64,000 nt of DNA from Mycolicibacterium elephantis DSM 44368. GTDB lineage: Bacteria; Actinomycetota; Actinomycetes; Mycobacteriales; Mycobacteriaceae. The notes beneath the pieces were generated by a model. That model was not told where the DNA came from. It saw only the letters and a program-made list of their open reading frames with translations, and ran no database searches. The stretch is from contig NZ_ATDN01000015.1 in assembly GCF_004014805.1 (NCBI RefSeq), forward strand, positions 57,385-121,384, in the 5' to 3' direction. Numbering within the stretch: position 1 is the first letter of the stretch; each line of letters starts with the position of its first letter. Positions 39,456-48,349 of this stretch are shown here, piece after piece. The position numbers and the translations under genes were made by a program.

Positions 39456-40621
39456 GCCTCGCCGATGCGACCGAACGCTGGCTGGACGCCCACCACGCCG
39501 ACCTGGTGGGCTGGCGCAGGCATTTTCACGCCCATCCGGAGCTGGGCCGCCAGGAGTTCGGCACCACCCAGTTCGTCGCATCGCGGCTGGCCGACGCGGG
39601 CCTGAACCCGAAGGTGCTGCCCGGGGGCACCGGCCTGACGTGTGACATCGGCCCCGAACACGGGGCCAGGATCGCGCTGCGGGCCGACATGGACGCGCTG
39701 CCGATGGCCGACCGCACCGGTAAGCCGTTCGCGTCGGTGGTGCCCAACGTCGCGCACGCCTGCGGGCACGACGCTCACACCGCGATGCTGCTGGCGGCGG
39801 CGCTGGCGCTGACGTCGGTGCCCGAACTGCCGGTTGGGGTGCGGCTGATCTTCCAGGCCGCCGAGGAGTTGATGCCCGGCGGCGCGCTCGACGCGATCGC
39901 CGCGGGCGCGTTGGTGGGGGTGTCGCGGATCTTCGCGTTGCACTGCGACCCGCGGTTGGCGGTCGGCCGGGTCGCGGTGCGGGCGGGGCCGATCACCTCG
40001 GCGGCCGATCAGCTCGAGGTGACGCTGAACTCGCCCGGCGGGCACACCTCGCGGCCGCATCTGACCGGCGACCTCGTCTACGGGCTGGGCACGTTGATCA
40101 CCGGTGTGCCCGGCGTGCTCTCGCGCCGCATCGATCCGCGCAACAGCACGGTGATGGTGTGGGGCGCGGTCAACGCGGGGGTGGCCGCCAACGCGATTCC
40201 GCAGACCGGCACGCTGGCCGGCACCATCCGCACCGCCAGCCGTGACGCCTGGGAGATGCTGGAAGCGATTGTGCGAGAAACGGTTTCGGCGCTGTTGGCG
40301 CCGCTGGGCCTGGAGCACAGCCTGCAGTACCGGCGGGGGGTGCCGCCCGTGGTGAACGAGGAGATCTCCACGCGCATCCTCACCCACGCGATCGAGGCGA
40401 TCGGCCCCGACGTGCTCGCCGACACCCGCCAGTCCGGCGGCGGCGAGGACTTCTCGTGGTATCTCGAGGAGGTGCCGGGCGCGATGGCGCGGCTGGGTGT
40501 GTGGTCGGGCCGCGGTCCGCAGCTGGACCTGCATCAGCCCACGTTCGACATCGACGAGCGCGCGCTGGCGGTCGGGGTGCGGGTGCTGGTCAACGTCGTC
40601 GAGCAGGCGGCCCGGTTCTAG
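39452..40621 (+). CDS. amiA1: M20-family amidohydrolase, paralogue of the upstream gene
   Basis: A 389-residue M20D amidohydrolase (Rv3305c-like). Hallmarks: [49 protein letters not shown] (metal Cys-x-His-Asp/His), [16 protein letters not shown] with the catalytic Glu-Glu, the HCDPRL ligand, and [18 protein letters not shown] near the end. It retains the canonical cysteine-containing CGHDAH site, whereas AmiB1 has CGHN; the two may have different substrates. Translationally coupled to amiB1. Confidence 0.92.
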   Translation: MSLADATERWLDAHHADLVGWRRHFHAHPELGRQEFGTTQFVASRLADAGLNPKVLPGGTGLTCDIGPEHGARIALRADMDALPMADRTGKPFASVVPNVAHACGHDAHTAMLLAAALALTSVPELPVGVRLIFQAAEELMPGGALDAIAAGALVGVSRIFALHCDPRLAVGRVAVRAGPITSAADQLEVTLNSPGGHTSRPHLTGDLVYGLGTLITGVPGVLSRRIDPRNSTVMVWGAVNAGVAANAIPQTGTLAGTIRTASRDAWEMLEAIVRETVSALLAPLGLEHSLQYRRGVPPVVNEEISTRILTHAIEAIGPDVLADTRQSGGGEDFSWYLEEVPGAMARLGVWSGRGPQLDLHQPTFDIDERALAVGVRVLVNVVEQAARF

Positions 40622-40651
40622 GGTCTGGTAGACCTACGAAATGGGTGCTAC

Positions 40652-40712
40652 GGGCGAGATTGCAGCCAGGGCTGCTGTCGAGAATCCACAGCCCTGACTG
40701 CACTCTCGGCCC
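40652..40712. repeat. Imperfect palindrome after amiA1
   Basis: The arm at 40652-40674 pairs with 40689-40712, sharing the core GCAG(C/T)CAGGGCTG; loop of 14 bases. It lies 31 bases after the amiA1 stop and could terminate that transcript. Its arm sequence does not fit the CGCCGA-TTGTG family. Confidence 0.65.
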
Positions 40713-40754
40713 TAGCGCTCAAATCGTGTCAGATGGTCAGGTCAGCATCACTGC

Positions 40755-41590
40755 ATGGAAGATGTCTTCATCGGCAGTGAGGCATTGGCCGACGGCGTGC
40801 TCACCCGCGGGCAGCTGCGGTGGAACTACCGAGCCATCTACCCGGACGTGTACGTCCCCGCGCAGGCGACGCCGTCACTGCTGCAGCGCGCTGTCGGCGC
40901 CTGGCTGTGGTCACGCCGCCGCGGGGTGGTCGCGGGTCTCGCCGCAGCTGCGCTGCACGGCGCGCGCTGGATCGAGGCCGACGCCGATGTCGAACTGATC
41001 CGGCATAACGGCCGCCCTCCTTCGGGAATCGTCGTCAGAAACAACCGAATACGTCCCGATGAAATCATCGAGCTCGCCGGGTTGCCCGTCACGACAGCGG
41101 AGCGGACGGCCTTCGACCTTGCCCGGCACCGCCCACGCGACGAGGCCGCTTTCGGTTGGATGCGCTTGCCTCGGCGACGGGCATCACGGCCGCCGACGTG
41201 CAGTCCCTGACCGATCGGTATCGCGGGGCACGGCACTGGTGGCGGGTGTTCGACGCGGTGGCCCTGATGGACGGCAAAGCGCAGTCGCCGCGGGAATCCA
41301 TGGTCCGCCTTGCTCTTCTCGACGCCGGCTTTCCCAAGCCGAGGACGCAGTTCACGGTTACGGACGGAGACTCGACGGCGACTCTCGCGATGGGGTACGA
41401 GGCGCCGATGGTCACGGTCCAATTCACCTCCACGACACCGGAATTCATCGAGCGAATCGGCTGGCGGACGATCAGTGCCGCAGATTCGAGGAACCCGCTG
41501 GTTGTCGCGGGCCTGGTGCGATTCGCGGTGATCGAGCGCGGCTACCCGCTGTGGAAGTTGCGCAGGCTCAACTTTGCTGCGGCGACCTGA
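40755..41590 (+). pseudogene. Frameshifted DUF559/AbiEi-like protein remnant
   Basis: Two consecutive frames encode one mycobacterial protein type of roughly 290 residues. Frame 1 (from ATG 40755) reads MEDVFIGSEALADGVLTRGQ through GLPVTTAERTAFDLARHRPR. Homology then jumps to the -1 frame near 41150-41156 (LDALASATGITAADVQSLTD). One missing base near 41152 would join them. Downstream the DUF559 nuclease-like part is damaged as well: LLDAGFPKPRTQFTVTDGD leads to MGYEAPMVTVQF, but the usual DYDGDQHR-type acidic segment is absent and the sequence resumes at ERIGW. Intact relatives combine an AbiEi-like DNA-binding half with a Vsr-like half. A sequencing error could explain the frameshift but not the missing segment. 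Confidence 0.75.
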
Positions 41591-42317
41591 TCCGGGGCAG
41601 CGGAATCCGTTCGCCCACTTCGCCGTTGGCGTCGCGCAGCGCGGAAGCGGCGAGCCCTTCCCGCAGCAGCCAACGCGCCAGCTCGAGCGTCTCGGCGATC
41701 TCCTCGTCGGAGATCCGCAGCCCGTCGGGCTGCTGACGCAACGCGATCACGCCGTTCCACGCGCCCCACAGGTAGTGGGTCAGCCGCAGCGAGTCCACGG
41801 GCCGGGCCTCCCCGGCCGCGACCGCGTTGTCGATCTGTGCGGCGAACCGGCGAAGCAGCAGCCCCACCCGGTCACGGATGCGCGCCTCGGTCTCGTCGTC
41901 CCCGGACAGCGGCTGGGCGCCCGGGCTGCGGTACGCCAGGAAGTGGAACGCGCCGGGATGGTCGAGGTGGAACCGCAGATACGCGTCGCCGCCGGCCAGC
42001 ACCCGCTGCAGCGGGCTCAGCGCGGGGTCCTCGCTGCGCTCCATGTACTGGGTGAACAGCCCGAGCGCACGGTCGACGAGCTGCAGATACATCCCGCGTT
42101 TGCCGTCGAAATGGCTGTAGATGGAGCCCACGGACACGTCGGCGAGCTCGGCGATCTCCTCGATGCGCGCACCGTCGTAGCCCTCGCGGCTGAACACCAC
42201 CTCGGCCGCGTCCAGGATGGCCGCCCGGGTCCGCGCCCGGCGGCGGCCCGCACGGGCCGCGGCCATCGTCGGCGCGGGGTCGAGCGGCTCGGCGGACACC
42301 AGCCAAGGATAGGCCAC
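41568..42317 (-). CDS. TetR-family regulator
   Basis: A 249-residue TetR protein. The DNA-binding domain (about 25-75) reads RTRAAILDAAEVVFSREGYD, then ARIEEIAELADVSVGSIYSH with the recognition helix, then FDGKRGMYLQLV. The ligand domain (about 80-220) includes YLRFHLDHPGAFHFLAYRSP. The start is uncertain: ATG 42317 or the internal MAAARAGRRR 17 residues later, since the first residues are poorly conserved. It is divergent from the flavin monooxygenase and probably represses it via the AT-rich region between them. Its 3-prime end overlaps the decayed DUF559 gene by 23 bases. Confidence 0.88.
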   Translation of the reverse strand: MAYPWLVSAEPLDPAPTMAAARAGRRRARTRAAILDAAEVVFSREGYDGARIEEIAELADVSVGSIYSHFDGKRGMYLQLVDRALGLFTQYMERSEDPALSPLQRVLAGGDAYLRFHLDHPGAFHFLAYRSPGAQPLSGDDETEARIRDRVGLLLRRFAAQIDNAVAAGEARPVDSLRLTHYLWGAWNGVIALRQQPDGLRISDEEIAETLELARWLLREGLAASALRDANGEVGERIPLPRIRSPQQS

Positions 42318-42337
42318 AGCGGTGAATTGTAATCAAA

Positions 42338-42362
42338 TTCATAAAATGAAAACACTTATAAA
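42338..42362 (+). promoter_or_regulatory. Operator/promoter of the flavin monooxygenase gene
   Basis: TTCATAAAATGAA (42338-42350) is a perfect 5-bp inverted repeat with a 3-base centre. It is followed by TATAAA (42357-42362), a good -10 for the plus-strand gene. GAATT...AATTC (42324-42340) gives a second, overlapping symmetry. The region is far more AT-rich than its surroundings. Confidence 0.55.
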
Positions 42363-42390
42363 ACGGGGGTTGAGCTGGCAGTCTGACGAC

Positions 42391-43827
42391 ATGACTGAGC
42401 ACACTGACGTCGTCATCGTCGGCGGTCGCTGCGCTGGTTCGGCGGCCGCGATCGCACTCGCCCGCCGGGGCCGCAGCGTGGTCGTACTCGACAGCTCGTC
42501 GTTCCCCTCCGACACGCTGTCCACGCATCTGTTCTTCACCCACCACTGGGCCGAGCTCGAGCGGCTCGGCGCCCGCGACCGGGTGATGAAGCTCGGCGCC
42601 CCGCTGCACACCAGGGCCGGGCTCGGCGCGCCGGGCGTCGAGGTCGTCGGCCCGTCCAGCGTGTACGAGGGCCTGGCCGCGGGCGGCTGCGTGCGGCGGC
42701 CGGGCGTGGACCTCGCGCTGGTCGAGACCGCGCGCGAGGCCGGCGCCGACGTGCGGGAGCACGTCCGCGTCACCGACCTGGTCAGCGACCACTCCGGCCG
42801 CGCATCGGGGGTGCGGTTCCGGCTGCGCGACGGCTCGACGGGAACGATCTCGGCGAAACTGGTGATCGGGGCCGACGGGCGCCGGTCGACCGTCGCGCGC
42901 CTCGTCGGCGCCCGCGCACACCACCTCTGGCCGAACCAGCGCATGATGGCCTACGCCTACTACGAGGACGTGCACGCCGATCGGCGCGACGTGGCCATGC
43001 AGTGGCGCCAGCACGACGATCTGGTCACCGTGTTCCCGTGCGACGGAGAGCAGTTGGTGGCGCTGCAGATGCCGCCGGTGCGCCGCGCCGACGACTACCG
43101 CGCCGACCCCGTCGCGACGTTCGACGCCACGATCGCCTGCATCCCGCCCTACGCGGAGCGGCTGCGCGGCTGCCGGCGGGTCAGCAAGATCCGGATGTCG
43201 TACTCCCACCCCTCCTACTTCAGGCACTCCCAGGGCCCCGGGTGGGCGCTGGCCGGCGACTCCGGCCACTTCAAGGACCCGGTCACCGCGCAGGGCATGC
43301 GCGACGCGTGGCGGTTCGGGCGGCTGCTCGGCGAGGCCGTCGCGCCCCATCTCGATGACCCGGACCGACTCGACCGCGCGCTGGTGGCCTGGGAACTCGA
43401 CCGTGACGCGCAGTGCCTGCCGATGTATCAGTGGGCCAACCTGCTCGGCCGCGACGACGCGATATCGCCGATCGAGTTCGCCGCCTACCGGTGGTTCGCC
43501 GCCCGGCCCAACGGGTTCACCGAGCTCGCCGACGTCTTCAACCGGGTGAGGTCGCCGCAGCAGGTCTTCTCGCCGGCGCGCGTGCTGCGCTGGGCCGCGG
43601 CGGCCGCCCGCGATCCCGGGGTTGATCGCCGCGAGCTGTGGCAGACGATCCGCCGAGACGTGCGCCGCGAAGCCGAACGCATCGTCGAGATGCAGATGTT
43701 CGAGCGCCGCCGCGCGGTGTCGGCTAGGACCCCAGCGCCCCCGGACCGATGTTCCGAGCCGGACGGGTGCGCAGATCGTGCACGTACTCCGGTGGTGCAC
43801 CCGCGATCTCGGCCGCATCGGCCATGA
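42391..43827 (+). CDS. FAD-dependent monooxygenase/oxidoreductase
   Basis: A 478-residue flavoprotein of the PHBH/geranylgeranyl-reductase superfamily. The ADP-binding fold is VVIVGGRCAGSAAAIALARR, the middle GD motif appears as LVIGADGRRSTVARLVGA, and the second FAD motif is GWALAGDSGHFKDPVTAQGM. In place of the usual G-x-G-x-x-G, the first motif is GGRCAG. The substrate is unknown. The protein may end functionally near residue 445: its last 33 residues are Arg/Pro-rich, overlap the convergent cyclotransferase gene by 104 bases and look like readthrough of antisense codons. Probably controlled by the divergent TetR. Confidence 0.87.
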   Translation: MTEHTDVVIVGGRCAGSAAAIALARRGRSVVVLDSSSFPSDTLSTHLFFTHHWAELERLGARDRVMKLGAPLHTRAGLGAPGVEVVGPSSVYEGLAAGGCVRRPGVDLALVETAREAGADVREHVRVTDLVSDHSGRASGVRFRLRDGSTGTISAKLVIGADGRRSTVARLVGARAHHLWPNQRMMAYAYYEDVHADRRDVAMQWRQHDDLVTVFPCDGEQLVALQMPPVRRADDYRADPVATFDATIACIPPYAERLRGCRRVSKIRMSYSHPSYFRHSQGPGWALAGDSGHFKDPVTAQGMRDAWRFGRLLGEAVAPHLDDPDRLDRALVAWELDRDAQCLPMYQWANLLGRDDAISPIEFAAYRWFAARPNGFTELADVFNRVRSPQQVFSPARVLRWAAAAARDPGVDRRELWQTIRRDVRREAERIVEMQMFERRRAVSARTPAPPDRCSEPDGCADRARTPVVHPRSRPHRP

Positions 43828-44206
43828 CGCCGAGGTAGCGCGCCGAGGGCAGACCGCCCTCCCAGGCGTCGACGACGTAGAGCCAGGCCAACACCGGGTC
43901 GGTGGTGGTGTCCGACGACGTCCGCTCCACCCGACATCGGATCTTCTTGTGAAACCCCAGCTCCGAGCCCTCCCAGCGGTCCAGGTTGGCCTCGTCGTCC
44001 TTGGTCATGTCGTAGAGCACGACGAACACCTTGGAGGTCGGGTCCTCCACCAGGGTGGCCAGCGCGCCCTCCCAACCGATGTCCTCGCCGGCGAACGTCA
44101 GCCTCCACCCATGCAGCCACCCCGTTCCGGCCATCGGCGAATGGGGCGCGCGCTGCAACATCTGCTCCGGATGCATGTTGGATCCGTAAGCGGCATAGAG
44201 CGGCAC
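43724..44206 (-). CDS. Gamma-glutamylcyclotransferase-like protein
   Basis: A 160-residue protein with the GGCT fold, counterpart of Rv3304. The glycine-rich substrate loop is LYAAYGSNMHPEQML (YGSN at 7-10). A conserved acidic residue in YDMTKDDEANLDRWEGSELGF is the probable general acid/base, and AWLYVVDAWEGG follows. Relatives release 5-oxoproline from gamma-glutamyl amines or peptides, but many bacterial members are uncharacterised. GTG 44206 has TAGTCT six bases upstream. It is divergent from lpdA and overlaps the monooxygenase tail. Confidence 0.86.
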   Translation of the reverse strand: MPLYAAYGSNMHPEQMLQRAPHSPMAGTGWLHGWRLTFAGEDIGWEGALATLVEDPTSKVFVVLYDMTKDDEANLDRWEGSELGFHKKIRCRVERTSSDTTTDPVLAWLYVVDAWEGGLPSARYLGVMADAAEIAGAPPEYVHDLRTRPARNIGPGALGS

Positions 44207-44212
44207 GGAGAA

Positions 44213-44218
44213 AGACTA
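44213..44218 (-). promoter_or_regulatory. -10 hexamer TAGTCT of leaderless cyclotransferase gene
   Basis: On the minus strand TAGTCT, six bases, then GTG 44206. Confidence 0.5.
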
Positions 44219-44259
44219 AGCGTTCGTGCGTCGGCTGGGTGATCAACCTCCCGCTTCGT

Positions 44260-44265
44260 TAGGTT
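44260..44265 (+). promoter_or_regulatory. -10 hexamer TAGGTT of leaderless lpdA
   Basis: TAGGTT, six bases, then GTG 44272. Confidence 0.5.
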
Positions 44266-44271
44266 GGGGGC

Positions 44272-45675
44272 GTGCCAACCCGCATCGTCATCATCGGCGG
44301 CGGCCCCGCCGGCTATGAAGCGGCGCTGGTTGCCGCCCCGCGCGCCGAGGTCACAGTCGTCGACCGCGACGGCATCGGAGGGGCCTGCGTGCTGTGGGAC
44401 TGCGTGCCGTCCAAGACGTTCATCGCCTCCACCGGCGTGCGCACCGAGCTGCGCCGGGCCCCCGACCTCGGCTACGACCTCGAGTTCGACGACGCCAAGA
44501 TCTCGCTGCCGCAGATCAACAAGCGGGTCAAGGCGCTGGCCGCCGCGCAGTCCGCCGACATCGAGGCGCGGCTGCGCAAACAGGGCGTTCAGGTGATCGC
44601 CGGCCGCGGCGAGCTGGTCGACGACCGGCCGGGCATGGCCGCGCACACCGTCAAGATCACCGCCCACGACGGCACGGAGAGCAGGCTCACCGCCGACGTC
44701 GTGCTGATCGCCACCGGCGGCAGCCCGCGCGTGCTGCCCGGCGCACAGCCCGACGGCGAACGCATCTTGAACTGGCGCCAGCTCTACGACCTCGACAAGC
44801 TGCCCGAACACCTCGTCGTGGTGGGGTCCGGCGTGACCGGCGCCGAGTTCGTCAACGCCTACACCGAACTCGGGGTCAAGGTCACCGTGGTGGCCAGCCG
44901 CGACCAGATCCTGCCGCACGAGGACTCCGACGCCGCGGGGGTGCTCGAGGAGGTGTTCGCATCGCGCGGCGTGACCCTGGTCAAGAACGCCCGCGCCGAG
45001 TCGGTCACCCGCACCGGCACCGGCGTGAAGGTGTCGATGACCGACGGCCGCACCGTCGAAGGCAGCCACGCGCTGATGACCGTCGGCTCGGTGCCCAACA
45101 CCAGCGGGCTGGGCCTGGAGCACGTCGGCATCGAGCTCGACCCCGGCGACTACCTCAAGGTCGACCGGGTGTCGCGCACCACCGTGCCGGGCATCTACGC
45201 CGCGGGCGACTGCACCGGGCTGATGCTGCTGGCCTCGGTGGCCGCCATGCAGGGCCGGATCGCGATGTACCACGCGCTGGGCGAGGCGCTGGAACCGATC
45301 CGGTTGCGCACGGTGGCCGCCGCGGTGTTCACCCGCCCGGAGATCGCGGCGGTCGGCGTGCCGCAGTCGCTCATCGACAACGGATCGGTGCCCGCCCGCA
45401 TGATCATGCTGCCGTTGCACACCAACGCCCGCGCCAAGATGTCGAGCCTGCGCCGCGGCTTCGTCAAGATCTTCTGCCGGCCGGCCACCGGGGTGGTGAT
45501 CGGCGGGGTGGTGCTCGCCCCGATCGCCTCCGAGCTGATCCTGCCGATCGCGTTGGCGGTGCAGAACGGCAACAACGTGAAGGATCTCGCGCACACGTTC
45601 TCCGTCTATCCCTCGCTGTCGGGATCGATCACCGAGGCCGGCCGACAGCTCATGAGGCACGACGATCTGGACTGA
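44272..45675 (+). CDS. lpdA: NAD(P)H quinone reductase, lipoamide-dehydrogenase-like
   Basis: A 467-residue two-dinucleotide-binding flavoprotein, counterpart of LpdA (Rv3303c). FAD motif: IVIIGGGPAGYEAAL. NAD(P) motif: LVVVGSGVTGAEFVNAYTEL. Second FAD motif: PGIYAAGDCTGLMLLASVA. M. tuberculosis LpdA lacks the first redox cysteine (it reads GGAAVLDDC as I recall). Here the loop reads GGACVLWDCVPSK, restoring a C-x4-C pair (Cys39, Cys44). The C-terminal His-Glu pair of true lipoamide dehydrogenases is still missing (VYPSLSGSITEA). It lies 20 bases before glpD2, as in M. tuberculosis. Confidence 0.93.
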   Translation: MPTRIVIIGGGPAGYEAALVAAPRAEVTVVDRDGIGGACVLWDCVPSKTFIASTGVRTELRRAPDLGYDLEFDDAKISLPQINKRVKALAAAQSADIEARLRKQGVQVIAGRGELVDDRPGMAAHTVKITAHDGTESRLTADVVLIATGGSPRVLPGAQPDGERILNWRQLYDLDKLPEHLVVVGSGVTGAEFVNAYTELGVKVTVVASRDQILPHEDSDAAGVLEEVFASRGVTLVKNARAESVTRTGTGVKVSMTDGRTVEGSHALMTVGSVPNTSGLGLEHVGIELDPGDYLKVDRVSRTTVPGIYAAGDCTGLMLLASVAAMQGRIAMYHALGEALEPIRLRTVAAAVFTRPEIAAVGVPQSLIDNGSVPARMIMLPLHTNARAKMSSLRRGFVKIFCRPATGVVIGGVVLAPIASELILPIALAVQNGNNVKDLAHTFSVYPSLSGSITEAGRQLMRHDDLD

Positions 45676-45682
45676 TCACACG

Positions 45683-45688
45683 TAACCT
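45683..45688 (+). promoter_or_regulatory. -10 hexamer TAACCT of leaderless glpD2
   Basis: TAACCT, seven bases, then ATG 45696. It suggests glpD2 has a promoter in addition to readthrough from lpdA. Confidence 0.45.
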
Positions 45689-45695
45689 GGGGACG

Positions 45696-47435
45696 ATGAG
45701 TGACCCGATCCCCGCCAACGGACAGACGCTTCTGGGGCCCGAACAGCGGGCGACGGCGTGGGAACGACTCGGCAGCGAGCAGTTCGACGTGGTGGTGATC
45801 GGCGGGGGAGTGGTCGGCGCCGGGGCGGCGCTGGACGCGGCGACGCGGGGGCTGAAGGTCGCGCTCGTCGAGGCGCGCGACTTCGCGTCGGGCACGTCGA
45901 GCCGGTCGTCGAAGATGTTCCACGGCGGGCTGCGCTATCTCGAGCAGCTCGAGTTCGGGTTGGTGCGCGAGGCGCTCTACGAACGCGAGCTGTCGCTGAC
46001 GACCCTGGCCCCGCATCTCGTCAAACCGCTGCCGTTCCTGTTCCCGCTGACCAAGCGGTGGTGGGAACGGCCCTACGTCGCGGCGGGCATCTTCCTCTAC
46101 GACCAGCTCGGTGGCGCGAAATCGGTGCCCCCACAGAAGCATCTGACCCGCGCCGGCGCGCTCCGGTTGTCGCCGGGGCTCAAGCGGACCTCACTGATCG
46201 GCGGAATCCGCTACTACGACACCGTCGTCGACGACGCCCGCCACACCCTGACCGTGGTGCGCACGGCCGCCCACTACGGTGCCGTGGTGCGCTCGTCGAC
46301 GCAGGTGGTGGCGTTGCTGCGGGAGGGCGACCGGGTCATCGGCGTGCAGGTGCGCGATTCGGAGAACGGCGCGACCACCGACGTGCGCGGGCACGTGGTG
46401 GTCAACGCCACCGGCGTGTGGACCGACGAGATCCAGGCGCTGTCCAAGCAGCGTGGCCGGTTTCGGGTGCGGGCGTCCAAGGGGGTGCACGTGGTGGTCC
46501 CGCGCGACCGGATCGTCAGCGAGGTGGCCATCATCCTGCGCACCGAGAAGTCGGTGCTGTTCGTGATCCCGTGGGGCACACACTGGATCATCGGCACCAC
46601 CGACACCGACTGGAACCTCGATCTGGCCCATCCCGCCGCGACCAAGGCCGACATCGACTACATCCTCGGCGAGGTGAACAAGGTGCTGGCGACGCCGTTG
46701 ACCCACGACGACATCGACGGCGTGTACGCGGGCCTGCGTCCGCTGCTGGCCGGCGAAAGCGAAGAGACGTCGAAGCTGTCGCGGGAGCACGCCGTCGCGG
46801 TGCCCGCACCCGGCCTGGTGGCGATCGCGGGCGGCAAGTACACCACCTACCGGGTGATGGGCAAGGACGCGATCGACGCGGCCGCGGAGTTCATCCCGGC
46901 CCGGGTGGCGCCGTCGATCACCGAGAAGGTCCCGTTGATGGGTGCCGACGGCTACTTCGCGCTGATCAACCAGACCGAAAGCGTCGGCGCGCACTACGAC
47001 CTGCACCCCTACCGGGTCCGTCATCTGCTGGACCGCTACGGCTCGATGATCGGCGAAGTGCTGCAGATGGCCGAAGGCCGACCGGAGCTGCTGGATCCGA
47101 TCACCGAGGCGCCGGTCTATCTCAAGGTGGAGGCGTACTACGCCGCCGCGGCCGAAGGTGCGCTGCACCTGGAGGACATCCTGGCGCGCCGGATGCGGAT
47201 CTCCATCGAATATCCGCACCGCGGGGTGGACTGCGCCCGCGAGGTCGCCGAAATCGTTGCCCCGGTGCTGGGTTGGACCGCCGAGGACGTGGACCGCGAG
47301 GTCGCCACCTACTGCGCGCGCGTCGACGCCGAAGTGCGCTCGCAGCAGCAGCCCGACGACGAATCCGCCGACGCGCTGCGAGCCGCCGCGCCCGAGGCGC
47401 GCGCCGAGATCCTCGAACCCGTTCCGCTGAGTTGA
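45696..47435 (+). CDS. glpD2: Aerobic glycerol-3-phosphate dehydrogenase
   Basis: A 579-residue FAD-dependent, membrane-associated enzyme that oxidises glycerol-3-phosphate to DHAP and passes electrons to quinone. FAD motif: VVVIGGGVVGAGAALDAATRG. Family signatures: RSSKMFHGGLRYLEQLEFGLVREAL in pattern, GGIRYYDTVVDDARHTL, NATGVWTDEIQ, ASKGVHVVVPRDRI, IPWGTHWIIGTTDTDW and VAIAGGKYTTYRVMGKD. A C-terminal DAO_C domain spans about 420-540. Counterpart of Rv3302c. The stop overlaps the TTG start of the pseudouridine synthase (TTGA). Confidence 0.95.
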   Translation: MSDPIPANGQTLLGPEQRATAWERLGSEQFDVVVIGGGVVGAGAALDAATRGLKVALVEARDFASGTSSRSSKMFHGGLRYLEQLEFGLVREALYERELSLTTLAPHLVKPLPFLFPLTKRWWERPYVAAGIFLYDQLGGAKSVPPQKHLTRAGALRLSPGLKRTSLIGGIRYYDTVVDDARHTLTVVRTAAHYGAVVRSSTQVVALLREGDRVIGVQVRDSENGATTDVRGHVVVNATGVWTDEIQALSKQRGRFRVRASKGVHVVVPRDRIVSEVAIILRTEKSVLFVIPWGTHWIIGTTDTDWNLDLAHPAATKADIDYILGEVNKVLATPLTHDDIDGVYAGLRPLLAGESEETSKLSREHAVAVPAPGLVAIAGGKYTTYRVMGKDAIDAAAEFIPARVAPSITEKVPLMGADGYFALINQTESVGAHYDLHPYRVRHLLDRYGSMIGEVLQMAEGRPELLDPITEAPVYLKVEAYYAAAAEGALHLEDILARRMRISIEYPHRGVDCAREVAEIVAPVLGWTAEDVDREVATYCARVDAEVRSQQQPDDESADALRAAAPEARAEILEPVPLS

Positions 47436-48349
47436 GGAGGGCGGCGCCGCTTCCGGTGCGCGACGGCCTCGGGCCCGCGCGGGTGCGGCTGTTCGGCGGG
47501 CCGGTGCTGGCCGAACTCCAGGCGCGGTTCGGGGCGGCAGCGCGCGCCAAGGTGCGCGCGGGCGAGGTGGTCGACGCCGACGGCGTCGTGGTCACCGAGA
47601 CCACGGTGTTGCCCGCCGGTGCCCACGTCTACCTCTACCGCGAACTGCGCGACGAGGTGCCGGTGCCGTTCGACATGCCGGTGCTGCACCGCGACGACGA
47701 CATCGTCGTGGTGGACAAACCGCACTTCCTGGCGACGATGCCGCGCGGGCGCCACGTCGCGCAGACGGCGCTGGTGCGGCTGCGCCGCGAACTCGACCTG
47801 CCCGAGCTGTCCCCGGCGCACCGGCTGGACCGGCTGACCGCGGGGGTGCTGGTGTTCACGACGCGACGCGAGGTGCGCGGGGCGTATCAGTCGCTGTTCG
47901 CCGCCGGGGCGGTGCGCAAGACGTATGTGGCGCGCGCCGCCGTCGACCCGGGCCTGGCGCTGCCCACGGTGGTGCGCAGCCGGATCGTCAAACGCCGCGG
48001 TCACTTACAGGCGGTCGAGGAGCCCGGCGAGCCGAACGCCGAGACGCTCGTCGAGCACTGCGGCGACGGGCTGTACCGGCTGACACCGTCGACCGGGCGC
48101 ACTCACCAGCTGCGGGTGCACATGGCGGCGCTGGGCGTGCCGATCTTCGGGGACCCGTTGTATCCCGAGGTGATCGACGTCGCGCCCGACGACTTCTCAC
48201 GGCCGCTGCAGCTGCTGGCCCTGCGGCTCGAGTTCGACGATCCGGTGACCGGGCGCCGGCGCGAGTTCGTCAGCGACCGCAGGTTGCAGGACGGCTGCGT
48301 CAGCGACGCTCCTCGGGCGGCTCTCCCGGGTTCGCGCCCGCGACGATGA
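47432..48349 (+). CDS. RluA-family RNA pseudouridine synthase
   Basis: A 305-residue pseudouridine synthase counterpart of Rv3300c. The catalytic aspartate is in SPAHRLDRLTAGVLVFT (about Asp125). Other family motifs are DDDIVVVDKPHFLATMPRG, VRKTYVA, PNAETLVE, YRLTPSTGRTHQLRVHMAALGVPIFGDPLYP in pattern. The target RNA is unknown. Start: TTG 47432, overlapping the glpD2 stop, gives (M)RRAAPLPVRDGLGP, matching the start of its relatives; a GGAGG lies inside the first codons. The last 16 or so residues, overlapping the convergent GH2 gene by 50 bases, are not part of the conserved fold. Confidence 0.9.
   Translation: MRRAAPLPVRDGLGPARVRLFGGPVLAELQARFGAAARAKVRAGEVVDADGVVVTETTVLPAGAHVYLYRELRDEVPVPFDMPVLHRDDDIVVVDKPHFLATMPRGRHVAQTALVRLRRELDLPELSPAHRLDRLTAGVLVFTTRREVRGAYQSLFAAGAVRKTYVARAAVDPGLALPTVVRSRIVKRRGHLQAVEEPGEPNAETLVEHCGDGLYRLTPSTGRTHQLRVHMAALGVPIFGDPLYPEVIDVAPDDFSRPLQLLALRLEFDDPVTGRRREFVSDRRLQDGCVSDAPRAALPGSRPRR

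Noticed and set aside
40621..40754. Possible small RNA or CRISPR leader after amiA1
   Set aside because: Only one palindrome and no repeated spacer units; a terminator or repeat element explains it.
41839..43818. Very long antisense frames across the TetR/monooxygenase locus
   Set aside because: They cross two genes with clear HTH and FAD motifs on the opposite strands and contain no domain themselves.
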